A stretch of DNA of 64,000 nucleotides from Chitinophaga caeni (GTDB lineage Bacteria; Bacteroidota; Bacteroidia; Chitinophagales; Chitinophagaceae): the NCBI RefSeq assembly GCF_002557795.1, contig NZ_CP023777.1, positions 4,349,001 to 4,413,000 of the forward strand, read 5' to 3'. The notes under the pieces are model-generated. The model searched no databases. It was given only the letters and a program-made list of their open reading frames with translations, and was not told where the DNA came from. Below, piece by piece: positions 37,434 to 46,134 of this stretch. How positions within the stretch are numbered: the stretch's first letter is position 1; every line of letters begins with the position of its first letter. Made by a program: the position numbers and the translations under genes.

Positions 37434-38408
37434 TCATCTACCTTCAGCCAACTTCAGCCAACGGTGGATCGTGCTCTTGCCTTTACCCATGATATGGGCA
37501 ATCTCGTCCAGGGGCTTACCCTGGAGCCGCAGCGCCCGTGCAAAATCCTTTTGCTCGTCCTTATCCCGGAGCGCCCGGATGCCGACATGTTCCGCTTCGT
37601 TGACCTGTTCCTCCACCAATTCAAACCAGCAACTTCCAGGATGCATACGCAGCAGCTTCGCACCTTCAGCTTCCTCGAAGTGCCGGGACTTACCGCGTTT
37701 GAGAATGCGGAACTGCTTATCCTGCCCACTCTTTCGCAGGAAGAAATCACCGTCCGCCAGGTCGGTCTTGATGCCGGAACCGGCCTGTAGGTCGCTGTCG
37801 CTGAGTAGGGAGCCGCTGTGTTTCCTGAAATGATCGGTGATCAACACAGAGGTTTGGGTGCCTTCACAAAGCGCCAGTAGCGTGAACATGAGCCGGGTAA
37901 TGTCCTTGTTGTTATTGGTATCCACATCCGTGAATGCCATACGTAAGTTGTCGATGATGATAAGCACCGGTTTCAGTTTCTCCACGATGGCAACAATGTT
38001 GTGTAGCTCTTCAAGCAGGTTGCGGCGCGTGGAATATACCATCGCTTTATATTGTTCTCCTACCGGGAAGGGAACACTGTCCATCAACCGCTTGGAACGG
38101 CGCCGGATGATCTTTTCGCTCAACTCACTATTGATATACAAAGTATTTCCATGCATATTAATAGATTCCCCCAGGAAATCGGGCCACTCCCCGGCGATGG
38201 CAATACAGAGTTGCATACAGAACCAGGATTTTCCCACACCCCTGGGCGAAGGGAAATGGATGAGGCTGCCTTCCGGGATGTAATGGCCGAAAAGCTGCCG
38301 TAGCTCTTGCAGGTCGGCGCCTTCAAGGGCCAACTTGCGCATGCTCTTCAGGCTGGAACGGGAGTAAAATGAAACCTGGTCGGATAATTTGTACGTTGTA
38401 CCTGCCAT
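37434..38408 (-). CDS. RepA-like AAA ATPase with C-terminal HTH
   Basis: From ATG 38408 the protein has 324 residues, starting MAGTTYKLSDQ. The longer frame from 38486 adds a proline- and histidine-containing leader unlikely to be real. It is a RecA/RepA-fold ATPase: Walker A PSPRGVGKSW, Walker B LIIIDNLRMAF, then sensor-like LITDHFRKHSGS. A helix-turn-helix at the C-terminus (LDEIAHIMGKGKSTIHRWLK) resembles a resolvase-type HTH. Plasmid RepA of the RSF1010 type is a hexameric helicase with this core. Bacteroidota mobile elements usually carry such a gene behind an HTH gene, as here, often with a primase, which is not seen. It stands 5 bp after the small gene at 38414. Confidence 0.82.
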   Translation of the reverse strand: MAGTTYKLSDQVSFYSRSSLKSMRKLALEGADLQELRQLFGHYIPEGSLIHFPSPRGVGKSWFCMQLCIAIAGEWPDFLGESINMHGNTLYINSELSEKIIRRRSKRLMDSVPFPVGEQYKAMVYSTRRNLLEELHNIVAIVEKLKPVLIIIDNLRMAFTDVDTNNNKDITRLMFTLLALCEGTQTSVLITDHFRKHSGSLLSDSDLQAGSGIKTDLADGDFFLRKSGQDKQFRILKRGKSRHFEEAEGAKLLRMHPGSCWFELVEEQVNEAEHVGIRALRDKDEQKDFARALRLQGKPLDEIAHIMGKGKSTIHRWLKLAEGR

Positions 38409-38413
38409 TACTA

Positions 38414-38686
38414 TTATTGATGATTGGGAAATTGCAACCGTACCTTGATGTCGATGGACATCGGGCGTTGTTGCTGGTGGAGCCAAATCCAGTTAGTGGC
38501 GGCTACTTTCCAGTTACGTACAGGACATCCCTTTTCCGTTTTCCATTTGCGGGCCTGGTAGTAGCGAAAGAACCCTTCGGCTGCTTTCTCCGGAAGGCCT
38601 TTTTGGTCGAAGTAGATCTTTACATGCTGCAAGGATGGTGGCACGGTGCCGCCGCAGCCGTCATCCGATTTGATGGGCTTCTTCAT
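38414..38686 (-). CDS. Small element-borne protein upstream of RepA-like gene
   Basis: The 90-residue protein has a conserved-looking core, FFRYYQARKWKTEKGCPVRNW, followed by KVAATNWIW. This pattern (Y-A-GWK-GK--V-NWK-A---W) occurs in small proteins and protein tails of phages and Bacteroidota mobile elements and is thought to go with replication genes. Its ATG overlaps the TGA of the HTH gene (ATGA), and its stop lies 5 bp before the RepA-like start, so the three genes form a tight operon. The function is unknown. Confidence 0.68.
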   Translation of the reverse strand: MKKPIKSDDGCGGTVPPSLQHVKIYFDQKGLPEKAAEGFFRYYQARKWKTEKGCPVRNWKVAATNWIWLHQQQRPMSIDIKVRLQFPNHQ

Positions 38687-39021
38687 TTTTTATAGCTTTT
38701 GTGTTGGGAAAACTGATCCGGGGCGAGCATTTTGCTGATCTGTTCGTAGTCGTAGTACACGATGCCCCCGATCTTTTTATGAGGGAGGGTACCATCATTT
38801 CGCAGCCGCTGCAAGGTGCCTGGTGAGGCGTCCAGTAACTTACGGACCTCGCTGGTCTTCAACCATTTTTTTCCCGGCTGCCCTTGCTGCTCCCGGAGCA
38901 ACTTCCTGATCTCTTCCAGGAGTTCTAATTTAAGGTCTTGCAGATCGGCTAAGGTTACTATCTGGTTTGTATAGATATGATCTCTTTGGGTGAGATTGGA
39001 ACCCGCTGGTGGCGCTTTCAT
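38683..39021 (-). CDS. Helix-turn-helix protein of the Rep operon
   Basis: The 112-residue protein has a coiled-coil-like start (LADLQDLKLELLEEIRKLLREQ) and an HTH_17/MerR-type domain at about 52-98 (WLKTSEVRKLLDASPGTLQRL, then IGGIVYYDYEQI). Such genes open the replication/mobilisation operon of many Bacteroidota integrative elements and act as repressor or Xis. It is the second HTH protein of this type in the window (the other is at 10711). Upstream, at 39040-39136, lies one copy of a diverged direct repeat that could include its operator or promoter. Confidence 0.78.
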   Translation of the reverse strand: MKAPPAGSNLTQRDHIYTNQIVTLADLQDLKLELLEEIRKLLREQQGQPGKKWLKTSEVRKLLDASPGTLQRLRNDGTLPHKKIGGIVYYDYEQISKMLAPDQFSQHKSYKK

Positions 39022-39039
39022 ATAACACTCGATTTGTTA

Positions 39040-39136
39040 AGAGTGCAATTTGAAATGTTTGAAACGGGTTAAAGGGTAGGTGGACGTAATGGGGTCGAAA
39101 AAGCAAGTATTCTAATTCGTAAGAACTAGAATGAAG
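39040..39136 (+). repeat. Diverged direct repeat, left copy
   Basis: About 97 bp here align with 45844-45938 in the same orientation. Exact shared blocks are TGTTTGAAACGGGTTAAAG, TATTCTAATT and AAGAACTAGAATGAAG; the parts between are similar but changed. The copy lies between the HTH gene and the end of the XRE-S24 gene. The two copies bracket the repressor-imuA-imuB-dnaE2 cassette. Confidence 0.65.
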
Positions 39137-39198
39137 TTAACTATGGTTACTTTAATTCGACGACGGATTAATATCAACCCTATCGTTGACACATAAGT

Positions 39199-40002
39199 TT
39201 ACCTCCTCCCTTTGATCACCTTGATTTCCGCCTGCACCTCCCGGATAAGTGTTGCAATACTTTGCATATCCTGCGCCTCCGGCACTTCCACGGTATGATA
39301 GCTATGGAAGCGCCACAGTTCCAGTACCTCGGAGAAAGGAACGGTGTAGGGCTGGTAGCTTTTATTCATGGATTCCATTAGTAAACCATCTCCTTTTAGC
39401 GTTACCTGCTTGAATACAAAATCCTGCTCACCCTTCAGGATAGCCACGCAGAGGGTTTGAGGTTTGATATCCCGCCAGTCTTCCAGGTACTGGCCGATCA
39501 CATCACAGCCATCCGGGAAAGGCAACATGGAATCTCCTGTTATCGTGAACATCCGGTACGTTTTCCCTTTCGGCAGTGAAGGAAAACTGAAGCGCGGTAA
39601 ACCGGCGATAAACTCCGGGTCGCGGTGACCGGCTATATAGCCGGCCTTGGCCTTTACCGGCACATATTCCAGGTTTTCCTTGCTCGTCTTATCCACTGTC
39701 ATCGCCAGCACCCGCATATTGCTGCCCGTGATATACACATCATTGCCTGCCTCCAGTTGCCGCAGGCTCAGCTCTGAGAGGCTGGAAAGGTCAATTTTAA
39801 ACAGCGAGTCCACGCTGATCTTGAAATATTCCGAGATATTCAAAAAATCTTCCGGCAAGGGTGATTTAGTCTGGCCGCTTTCCAGGGCGGCCAGCTTGGA
39901 GCGTTTGATGCCCAATATATTAGCCAGCTCTTCCTGGCTTTTATGCTTGCGCTCCCGGAGGAATTTCAGGTTCCCGCAGAAAAATATTTTTTGTGTCTTC
40001 AT
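39199..40002 (-). CDS. XRE-S24 (LexA-like) self-cleaving repressor
   Basis: The 267-residue protein joins an N-terminal XRE helix-turn-helix (10-65, LKFLRERKHKSQEELANILG) to an S24 peptidase domain. The cleavage site looks like Ala120-Gly121 (KAKAGYIAG), the nucleophile Ser158 (GDSM) and the general base Lys198 (VFKQV). It is therefore a LexA/CI-like protein that should cleave itself when RecA is activated by DNA damage, releasing its operators. It is transcribed away from imuA with 68 bp between, holding two palindromes it probably binds. At 267 residues it is longer than E. coli LexA (202); it is closer to phage-type repressors. The C-terminal 40 residues form a charged helical tail. Confidence 0.87.
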   Translation of the reverse strand: MKTQKIFFCGNLKFLRERKHKSQEELANILGIKRSKLAALESGQTKSPLPEDFLNISEYFKISVDSLFKIDLSSLSELSLRQLEAGNDVYITGSNMRVLAMTVDKTSKENLEYVPVKAKAGYIAGHRDPEFIAGLPRFSFPSLPKGKTYRMFTITGDSMLPFPDGCDVIGQYLEDWRDIKPQTLCVAILKGEQDFVFKQVTLKGDGLLMESMNKSYQPYTVPFSEVLELWRFHSYHTVEVPEAQDMQSIATLIREVQAEIKVIKGRR

Positions 40003-40008
40003 TTTTCG

Positions 40009-40027
40009 TTGCTATTATTGATAACAA
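40009..40027. promoter_or_regulatory. Operator-like palindrome O1 (imperfect)
   Basis: Half-sites TTGCTATTA and TGATAACAA match as inverted repeats at 7 of 9 positions around a central T. The site resembles O2, with centres 23 bp apart (about two helical turns), and lies immediately upstream of the repressor start codon. Confidence 0.6.
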
Positions 40028-40030
40028 TAC

Positions 40031-40051
40031 TTTGTCATTATTAATGACAAA
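40031..40051. promoter_or_regulatory. Operator-like palindrome O2 (perfect)
   Basis: Half-site TTTGTCATTA, one central T, then its exact complement: a perfect 21-bp inverted repeat. It overlaps a TATATTTG box on the minus strand (40048-40055) that fits the Bacteroidota -7 consensus for the repressor gene. On the plus strand a TACTTTG sequence (40028-40034) is placed for imuA. Binding here would repress both directions. Confidence 0.75.
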
Positions 40052-40070
40052 TATAAACCAATAAATTGAA

Positions 40071-40808
40071 GTGGCGATGGAAATAGCGGAGACAAAAAAA
40101 TCAATTATAGAAAAGCTGCAGCGGCAGATACTGGAGCTGCAAGGCATACGCGATACCGGGACTTCTAAAGTTAAGGGCCTGGGCGAAGTGGAAAAAGCGT
40201 TCCCAAACGGTACTTTTCCCACCGGGGTCATCCACGAATTTACCAGCAATGAATACGGGGGTTACGTGGCCACCCACGGCTTTATCGCCGCACTGCTGGG
40301 CAAGCTGATGGCGCAAGGCGGCCCCTGCCTTTGGGTAAGCCGCAATCGCCGGGCCGCACCAGGGGGATTGGCGGCCTTCGGTATCCCGCCTGAGCGGGTC
40401 ATTTTTATCGATCTCGACCGTGACAAAGACCTCCTCTGGACCATAGAGGAGGCGCTTAAATGTCCCGGTTTATCCGCTGTCGTCGGAGAGGTCGGCAACC
40501 TCGACTTCAATGCCTCCCGCCGGCTACAACTGGCCGTGGAGGAAAGCCGCGTGACGGGCTTTATCCATTGCTGCCGCCCGGCCTACCTGCAGCAGACCAC
40601 CAGTGTCGCCCGTTGGCGGATAGCTCCCCTGCCTAGCTGGCTGCCGGATGGTATGCCCGGTATTGGACATCCTTGCTGGCGGGTGGAACTACTCAAGGTC
40701 CGAAGTGGCAAACCTGGTACCTGGGATATCCAATATGCCGCCGGGCAACTACGACACCTGGACCGACAATCGGTAACAGCAGCAACATACCTTGAAAACG
40801 CGGGATAA
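40071..40808 (+). CDS. imuA: ImuA, RecA-like component of mutasome
   Basis: The 245-residue protein (or 243 from ATG 40077; GTG 40071 is the longer start) has a RecA/SulA-like fold: FPTGVIHEFTSNEYGGYVATHGFIAALLGKLM, LWVSRNRRAAPGGLAAFG, and VVGEVGNLDFNASRRLQLA. ImuA works with ImuB and the polymerase DnaE2 (ImuC) in error-prone lesion bypass after DNA damage, possibly modulating RecA. There is no strict Walker A motif, as often in ImuA. It is the first gene of the cassette, right behind the S24 operators; imuB starts 1 bp after its stop. The C-terminus is short. Confidence 0.87.
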   Translation: MAMEIAETKKSIIEKLQRQILELQGIRDTGTSKVKGLGEVEKAFPNGTFPTGVIHEFTSNEYGGYVATHGFIAALLGKLMAQGGPCLWVSRNRRAAPGGLAAFGIPPERVIFIDLDRDKDLLWTIEEALKCPGLSAVVGEVGNLDFNASRRLQLAVEESRVTGFIHCCRPAYLQQTTSVARWRIAPLPSWLPDGMPGIGHPCWRVELLKVRSGKPGTWDIQYAAGQLRHLDRQSVTAATYLENAG

Positions 40809-40809
40809 G

Positions 40810-42306
40810 ATGGAACGCTACCTATCTATATGGTTTCCCCGACTTTTGACAGACTGGAAGGAGAGGCACGAGCCGAACCTGAAGGGGAAGGCTTTCGTTT
40901 TGGCCGAACTGGAACGCGGTCGCAAGGTCATCCGGGCAGTCAGCGCAGCAGCACAACCATATGGCATCCGTTACGGCACTGTCGTCGCAGATGCCCGGGC
41001 AGCCTATCCCTCCCTGTTGGTTTATGACTACGATCCCGACCAATCCTTAATCCTGCTAGGCAACATTGCCGAATGGTGTATCCATTATAGCCCTGTAGTT
41101 GGGGTTGACAGCCCAGATGGCCTGGTACTGGATATAAGTGGTTGCACCCATCTCTGGGGCGGGGAAATACCTTACCTGGAAAAGATCACGGGCAAGTTCA
41201 AAACCACCGGTTACAGCGTCCAGGGAGCTATAGCCGATACCATAGGGGCTGCCTGGGCACAGGCCCGGTACGGAAACAGCCCGTTCATCATCCCTCCGGG
41301 CAGGCAGCGGGAAGCGCTTTTAGCCCTGCCACCGGCAGCATTGCGCCTGGAGCCGGGACTCCTGAACCGGATGCGGAAGCTGGGCTTTTACCAGGTGGGC
41401 AATTTTATATCCATCCCCAGGGGCACACTTCGGCGCCGTTTCGGCCAACAGCTACTGGATCGCCTGGCACAAGCCCTGGGGGAAGCCCGCGAAGCCTTGA
41501 CCCCTGTAATACCAGTGGCACCATACCAGGAGCACCTGCCGAGCCTGGAGCCGATCCAAAGCGCCGCTGGTATTGAAATTGCTCTGCAACGTCTTCTGGA
41601 AACCCTGTGCCGACGACTGTTCCGCGAGGGGGTAGGCCTGCGCAAAGCCGTGCTGACCGTTTACAGGATCGATGGAAAAAAGCAACAGTTAGAGATCGGT
41701 ACCAACAGGCCGTCTCGCCATACAGCGCACCTCCTGAAGCTTTTCAAGCTAAAGACCCAGGCCATCGCCCCCGGCCTGGGCATCGAGTTGTTCGTGCTGG
41801 AAGCGCCGGTAGTGGAAGAACTCACCCAGACCACCGAAACCCTCTGGAAATGCCATGACCCGGCGGATGAAGAGGCGGTAGCCGACTTGCTCGACCGCAT
41901 GGCGGGGCGGTTGGGCGCGTCGGCAATCCGGCGCTACCTGCCCCAGGAACACTACTGGCCAGAACGGGCAACCCGGCCGGCAGCTTCCCTTTCCGAGCCC
42001 TGTACTACCGGTTGGCGGAGCCATGTGCCCAGGCCGGTATGTCTCCTGGCGGTGCCCCTGGCAATAGAGGTCATGGTGCCGCTGCCGGACTACCCACCCA
42101 TACAGTTCCGCTACCGGGGAACCTGGCACAAGGTAAAGAAGGCGGATGGGCCTGAACGGATTGAACAGGAATGGTGGATGCAACAAGGCGACCACCGGGA
42201 CTATTACTGCGTGGAAGATGAACCAGGGCGGCGCTACTGGATCTTCCGGTTGGGACTTTACGGGAAAGACACTCCGGAATGGTTCCTGCACGGATTTTTT
42301 GCATGA
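40810..42306 (+). CDS. imuB: ImuB, inactive Y-family polymerase of mutasome
   Basis: From ATG 40810 the protein (498 residues, MERYLSIWFPRLL) starts 1 bp after the imuA stop; a TTG start at 40792 is less likely. The fold is that of Y-family polymerases, but the first catalytic aspartate is missing: the usual IDMDAF region reads LSIWFPRLLTD. The second metal site (normally S-x-D-E) reads VLDISGCTHLWGG. This is typical of ImuB, which does not polymerise but bridges DnaE2 and the sliding clamp. Helix-hairpin-helix (LGFYQVGNFISIPRGTL) and little-finger regions follow. A GC-rich sequence like its neighbours shows one source for the cassette. Confidence 0.88.
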   Translation: MERYLSIWFPRLLTDWKERHEPNLKGKAFVLAELERGRKVIRAVSAAAQPYGIRYGTVVADARAAYPSLLVYDYDPDQSLILLGNIAEWCIHYSPVVGVDSPDGLVLDISGCTHLWGGEIPYLEKITGKFKTTGYSVQGAIADTIGAAWAQARYGNSPFIIPPGRQREALLALPPAALRLEPGLLNRMRKLGFYQVGNFISIPRGTLRRRFGQQLLDRLAQALGEAREALTPVIPVAPYQEHLPSLEPIQSAAGIEIALQRLLETLCRRLFREGVGLRKAVLTVYRIDGKKQQLEIGTNRPSRHTAHLLKLFKLKTQAIAPGLGIELFVLEAPVVEELTQTTETLWKCHDPADEEAVADLLDRMAGRLGASAIRRYLPQEHYWPERATRPAASLSEPCTTGWRSHVPRPVCLLAVPLAIEVMVPLPDYPPIQFRYRGTWHKVKKADGPERIEQEWWMQQGDHRDYYCVEDEPGRRYWIFRLGLYGKDTPEWFLHGFFA

Positions 42307-42321
42307 ATAAAGACAATACTG

Positions 42322-45300
42322 ATGCACTATACGGAATTACAAGTAACGACGAATTTCAGCTTTCTGCGTGGCGGCTCACACCCGGAGGAACTGGTGGCTC
42401 AAGCCGCGGAATTAGGATATGATGCCCTAGCCATAACGGACCATAATACCCTTGCCGGCATCGTGCGGGCGCATGCCGCCGCCAGGGAGAAGAATATCAG
42501 GATTATTCCCGGCTGTAGGCTTGATCTGCAGGACGGCCCTTCCCTGCTGGCATACCCGACCGACAAAGCCGCCTACGCCCGCCTTTCAGGCCTGCTCACA
42601 GTAGGCAACTTCCGCACTGAAAAGGGCAACTGTCTGCTTTACAAATCCGATGTGTATCGGTACCGCGAAGGCCTGCTTTTCATCGTTATTCCCCCGGACA
42701 GCTTGAACCTGTACTTTGATTTTGAAGAAACATTTAAGGCGGCTTTGCGTGAGTACCGGCAGGTGCTGGGTCAGTGCCTTTACCTGGGGATGATGCGCTC
42801 TTACCAGGCCGATGACACGAAACGCTTGTTCCGCCTCTCCCAACTGGCAAAGGACCTGGATGTCCCCCTGATAGCGACCAACGATATTCACTATCATGAA
42901 CGGGAGCGCCGGGAGTTGCAGGATATTTTAACCTGCATCCGCGAGAAATGCACGATATACAATGCCGGCTTCCGATTGTTTCAGAATGCAGAACGCTATA
43001 TGAAACCGGAGCCTGAAATGCTGCGCCTGTTCCGCCAAAACCCGGATGCCATTGCCCGTACCGGGGAAATTGCAGCGGCCTGCCGCTTCTCCCTGGATAG
43101 CCTGGAATATGTTTATCCCGAAGAGATCACCGGCGGCGACAGGACGCCCCAGGAGGAGCTGGCTTTGCTGACCTGGCAAGGTGCGCGGGAGCGCTATGGC
43201 GGGCAGGTGCCGGAAGCGGTATGCAAGGCGATCGATGAAGAGCTCGCTTTTATAAGCAAGAAGAATTATGCAGCTTATTTCCTGACGGTTCATGACCTCG
43301 TGTGTTTCGCCCGCTCCCGGCAAATTCTTTGCCAGGGACGTGGCTCGGCGGCGAACTCTGCGGTCTGTTACTGTTTGGGGATTACATCCGTAGATCCGGT
43401 AAAATTCAAGCTACTTTTTGCCCGTTTCATGAGTGATGCCCGGGATGAGCCGCCAGACATCGACGTGGACTTCGAGCATGAGCGGCGCGAAGAAGTCATG
43501 CAATATATCTACGGCAAGTACGGCCGTGACCGAGCTGGTATAGTGGCCACCGTAACTCGGGTACATTGGAAGGGAGCAATTCGGGATGTGGGTAAGGCTA
43601 TGGGTCTTTCCGTTGATGCGGTAGACAGACTTTCAAAGTCCGGCTACGAACTTACCACCGAATGGCTGGAAGGGAAAGCCTCCTCCTCGGAAGGCTTTGA
43701 CCCGGGCGACCCGCACCTGCTTAAAGTATTGGAACTAACACAGCAGTACATCGGATTTCCCCGGCAGCTAGGTCAACATACTGGTGGCTTTGTGATCACC
43801 CAGGGCAAGCTCTCCGACCTCTGCCCGGTGCTCAATGCCCGTATGGAAAACCGGAGCAATATCGAATGGAACAAAGATGATATAGAAGCCCTCGGTTTCC
43901 TGAAGGTAGATGTGCTGGCCCTAGGAATGCTGACCTGCATCCGCAAGGCCTTTGACCTGGCCCAGCAGCATTACGGGCTGGAATTGACGCTGGCCAGTAT
44001 CCCGCAGGATGATCCGGCAGTGTATACCATGATCAGCCATGCCGATACCCTGGGTGTTTTTCAGATTGAGAGCCGGGCCCAGATGTCGATGCTGCCCCGG
44101 TTGCGCCCAAAATGCTTTTACGACCTGGTAATAGAAGTTGCTATCGTAAGGCCCGGCCCCATCCAGGGTGATATGGTACATCCTTACCTGCGCCGCCGTA
44201 ATGGTGAGGAACCGGTGGAATATCCTTCAAAGGAACTGGAGGACATCCTGGGCCGAACACTCGGTGTCCCGCTCTTCCAGGAACAGGCCATGGAGATCGC
44301 TATTGTAGCCGCAGGCTTTACCCCGGCGGAGGCAGACGGGCTGCGCCGGAGCATGGCCACTTTTAAGGCTAAAGGAAAGGTGAGCGATTGGGAGAAGAAG
44401 CTAGTAGAGGGTATGATTGCCAAAGGATACAAAGAAGATTTTGCCCGACGTGTGTTCCGGCAACTGGAAGGCTTCGGCAGCTACGGCTTCCCGGAAAGCC
44501 ATGCGGCTAGCTTCGCCTTGCTGGTCTATGTCTCTTCCTGGCTGAAGTGCTATTACCCTGATGTTTTCGCGGCGGCGCTGCTTAACAGCATGCCGATGGG
44601 TTTTTACCAGCCGGCCCAGATCGTCATAGATGCGCAGAAGCACGGCGTTAGCGTGCTGCCGGTGGACGTGAACCTGTCCACATGGGATCATAGATTGGAT
44701 GAGCGTAAGGGAAAGTATTACCCGCTGCGCCTCGGCCTGCGCCAGGTCAAAGGCCTAAAGGAAGAAGAAATGCAGTTGCTGGTCTCCAAAAGACAAAGCC
44801 CTTACCACAGCATCAATGAGCTTTGCGATGCCGGAGTCGGGATGGCCGCCCTGGAGAAACTGGCTGATGCAGATGCTTTCCGATCCCTGGGGCTGGACCG
44901 CCGGCAGGCCTTATGGGATGTTACAGCACTCTGCGATCATCCTACAGGCTTATTTGAAGGGCAGCCTTCCGGCAGTTCTCACGAAAAAGCAACCCTGCTG
45001 CCTGCAATGTCGGCGCCGGAGCATGTCCTACAGGATTATAGTGCTTTATCCTTATCACTGAAAGCCCATCCCGTCAGCTTCGTACGTAGGCAGCTTTATC
45101 ACCAGGGTATATTACCAACAAATGAACTGAATCTCTGGCCGGACGGTACCATGGTAAAAGTTGCGGGATTGGTATTGGTCCGGCAACGCCCGGCGACCGC
45201 TACGGGCGTATGTTTTATCACTATAGAAGATGAAACCGGTACCAGTAATCTTGTGATCTTTCAAAAACTATTCGATAAATACCGCAAGGAGATTGTCCGT

Positions 45301-45552
45301 TCTACTTTGCTGATGGTTGAAGGTAAGCTGCAACGGGCAGGGGAAGTGACACATGTAATCGTCAAGAGTTGCCATGACCTATCAGGGTTGCTCAGCGAAC
45401 TCAATATTCCGACCCTTGCTATACCGGATGTTCAAACCTTATCCCGCGCTGATGAAGGCAAGGATACTGATTATGAAGGTAGTGATAAGCATGTGAAGAA
45501 ACCAGCGGTGGTGCAAGGAGAGATATTTCCAGGGGGAAGAAACTTCAAATAA
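42322..45552 (+). CDS. dnaE2: DnaE2 (ImuC) error-prone DNA polymerase III alpha subunit
   Basis: The 1076-residue C-family polymerase has the PHP domain (YTELQVTTNFSFLRGGSHPE, ALAITDHNTLAG), the palm with catalytic PPDIDVDFEHERRE (about 375-390), the DnaE2 hallmark GVFQIESRAQMSMLPRL, helix-hairpin-helix (PESHAASFALLVYVSSWLKCYYP) and a C-terminal OB fold (MVKVAGLVLVRQRPATATGVCF). It lacks the tau-binding tail of replicative DnaE1, as expected for DnaE2. It is the SOS polymerase of the ImuA-ImuB-DnaE2 mutasome, which bypasses lesions at the cost of mutations. It follows imuB by 15 bp. The last 40 residues are acidic and then lysine-rich (HVKKPAVVQGEIFPGGRNFK). Confidence 0.95.
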   Translation: MHYTELQVTTNFSFLRGGSHPEELVAQAAELGYDALAITDHNTLAGIVRAHAAAREKNIRIIPGCRLDLQDGPSLLAYPTDKAAYARLSGLLTVGNFRTEKGNCLLYKSDVYRYREGLLFIVIPPDSLNLYFDFEETFKAALREYRQVLGQCLYLGMMRSYQADDTKRLFRLSQLAKDLDVPLIATNDIHYHERERRELQDILTCIREKCTIYNAGFRLFQNAERYMKPEPEMLRLFRQNPDAIARTGEIAAACRFSLDSLEYVYPEEITGGDRTPQEELALLTWQGARERYGGQVPEAVCKAIDEELAFISKKNYAAYFLTVHDLVCFARSRQILCQGRGSAANSAVCYCLGITSVDPVKFKLLFARFMSDARDEPPDIDVDFEHERREEVMQYIYGKYGRDRAGIVATVTRVHWKGAIRDVGKAMGLSVDAVDRLSKSGYELTTEWLEGKASSSEGFDPGDPHLLKVLELTQQYIGFPRQLGQHTGGFVITQGKLSDLCPVLNARMENRSNIEWNKDDIEALGFLKVDVLALGMLTCIRKAFDLAQQHYGLELTLASIPQDDPAVYTMISHADTLGVFQIESRAQMSMLPRLRPKCFYDLVIEVAIVRPGPIQGDMVHPYLRRRNGEEPVEYPSKELEDILGRTLGVPLFQEQAMEIAIVAAGFTPAEADGLRRSMATFKAKGKVSDWEKKLVEGMIAKGYKEDFARRVFRQLEGFGSYGFPESHAASFALLVYVSSWLKCYYPDVFAAALLNSMPMGFYQPAQIVIDAQKHGVSVLPVDVNLSTWDHRLDERKGKYYPLRLGLRQVKGLKEEEMQLLVSKRQSPYHSINELCDAGVGMAALEKLADADAFRSLGLDRRQALWDVTALCDHPTGLFEGQPSGSSHEKATLLPAMSAPEHVLQDYSALSLSLKAHPVSFVRRQLYHQGILPTNELNLWPDGTMVKVAGLVLVRQRPATATGVCFITIEDETGTSNLVIFQKLFDKYRKEIVRSTLLMVEGKLQRAGEVTHVIVKSCHDLSGLLSELNIPTLAIPDVQTLSRADEGKDTDYEGSDKHVKKPAVVQGEIFPGGRNFK

Positions 45553-46134
45553 TGATTGTTGAGGCTTAATTAACAGTACAAAATAGAACAAACTCCCTAT
45601 AAATCTACCCAAGGAATGGCAATTACACTTTCAATATTTTTGAATTCTGGATAAGCGGTTGGTTGACAGTTACCACCAGTTTGTTGATTGCTGAACTATT
45701 CTCTTTTGAGGTTCCCTATATCCCCGCTAAACTTGGCAGCTACTATATCAGCATAAATTTGGGTTATAGATATGTTGGTATGTCTCATTATTTTACAAGA
45801 AATTCTTTCGGCATACCATTGGAAAGCTTAACAGTTCTCTCAAAAGTGCTATTCGAATTGTTTGAAACGGGTTAAAGTAATGGTAGAAGTATTGGGGGTT
45901 GGAAAAGTGTATTCTAATTTAGAAGAACTAGAATGAAGCCAATGGGCAAATTCAGGTTAAAGTTTAATTTCTGGACCTTATTATTTCGAGAAATAATAAT
46001 CAGTAATGAAGGTGATTTACAACCCAAACAACTATGCCTTATTGAGTTAACCCAAAGAAGTGAATATTGGATATAAATACGAGTAAAGCCAATTTAAGTT
46101 CTTCAAGTAAACGGGAAATGGCTCCCAACCATTC
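45553..46134. other. Intergenic 582 bp between dnaE2 and integrase
   Basis: Contains the right copy of the diverged direct repeat (45844-45938). A 70-codon plus-strand frame at 45663-45875 overlaps the repeat and matches nothing I know. No transcription terminator with T-run is seen after dnaE2. Confidence 0.35.
45844..45938 (+). repeat. Diverged direct repeat, right copy
   Basis: About 95 bp matching 39040-39136 in the same orientation, with exact blocks TGTTTGAAACGGGTTAAAG, TATTCTAATT and AGAACTAGAATGAAG. It follows dnaE2 and closes the bracket around the mutasome cassette. Confidence 0.65.

Noticed and set aside
45663..45875. 70-codon frame after dnaE2
   Set aside because: No family resemblance, AT-rich composition and overlap with the diverged direct repeat; its other copy of the repeat is not coding.
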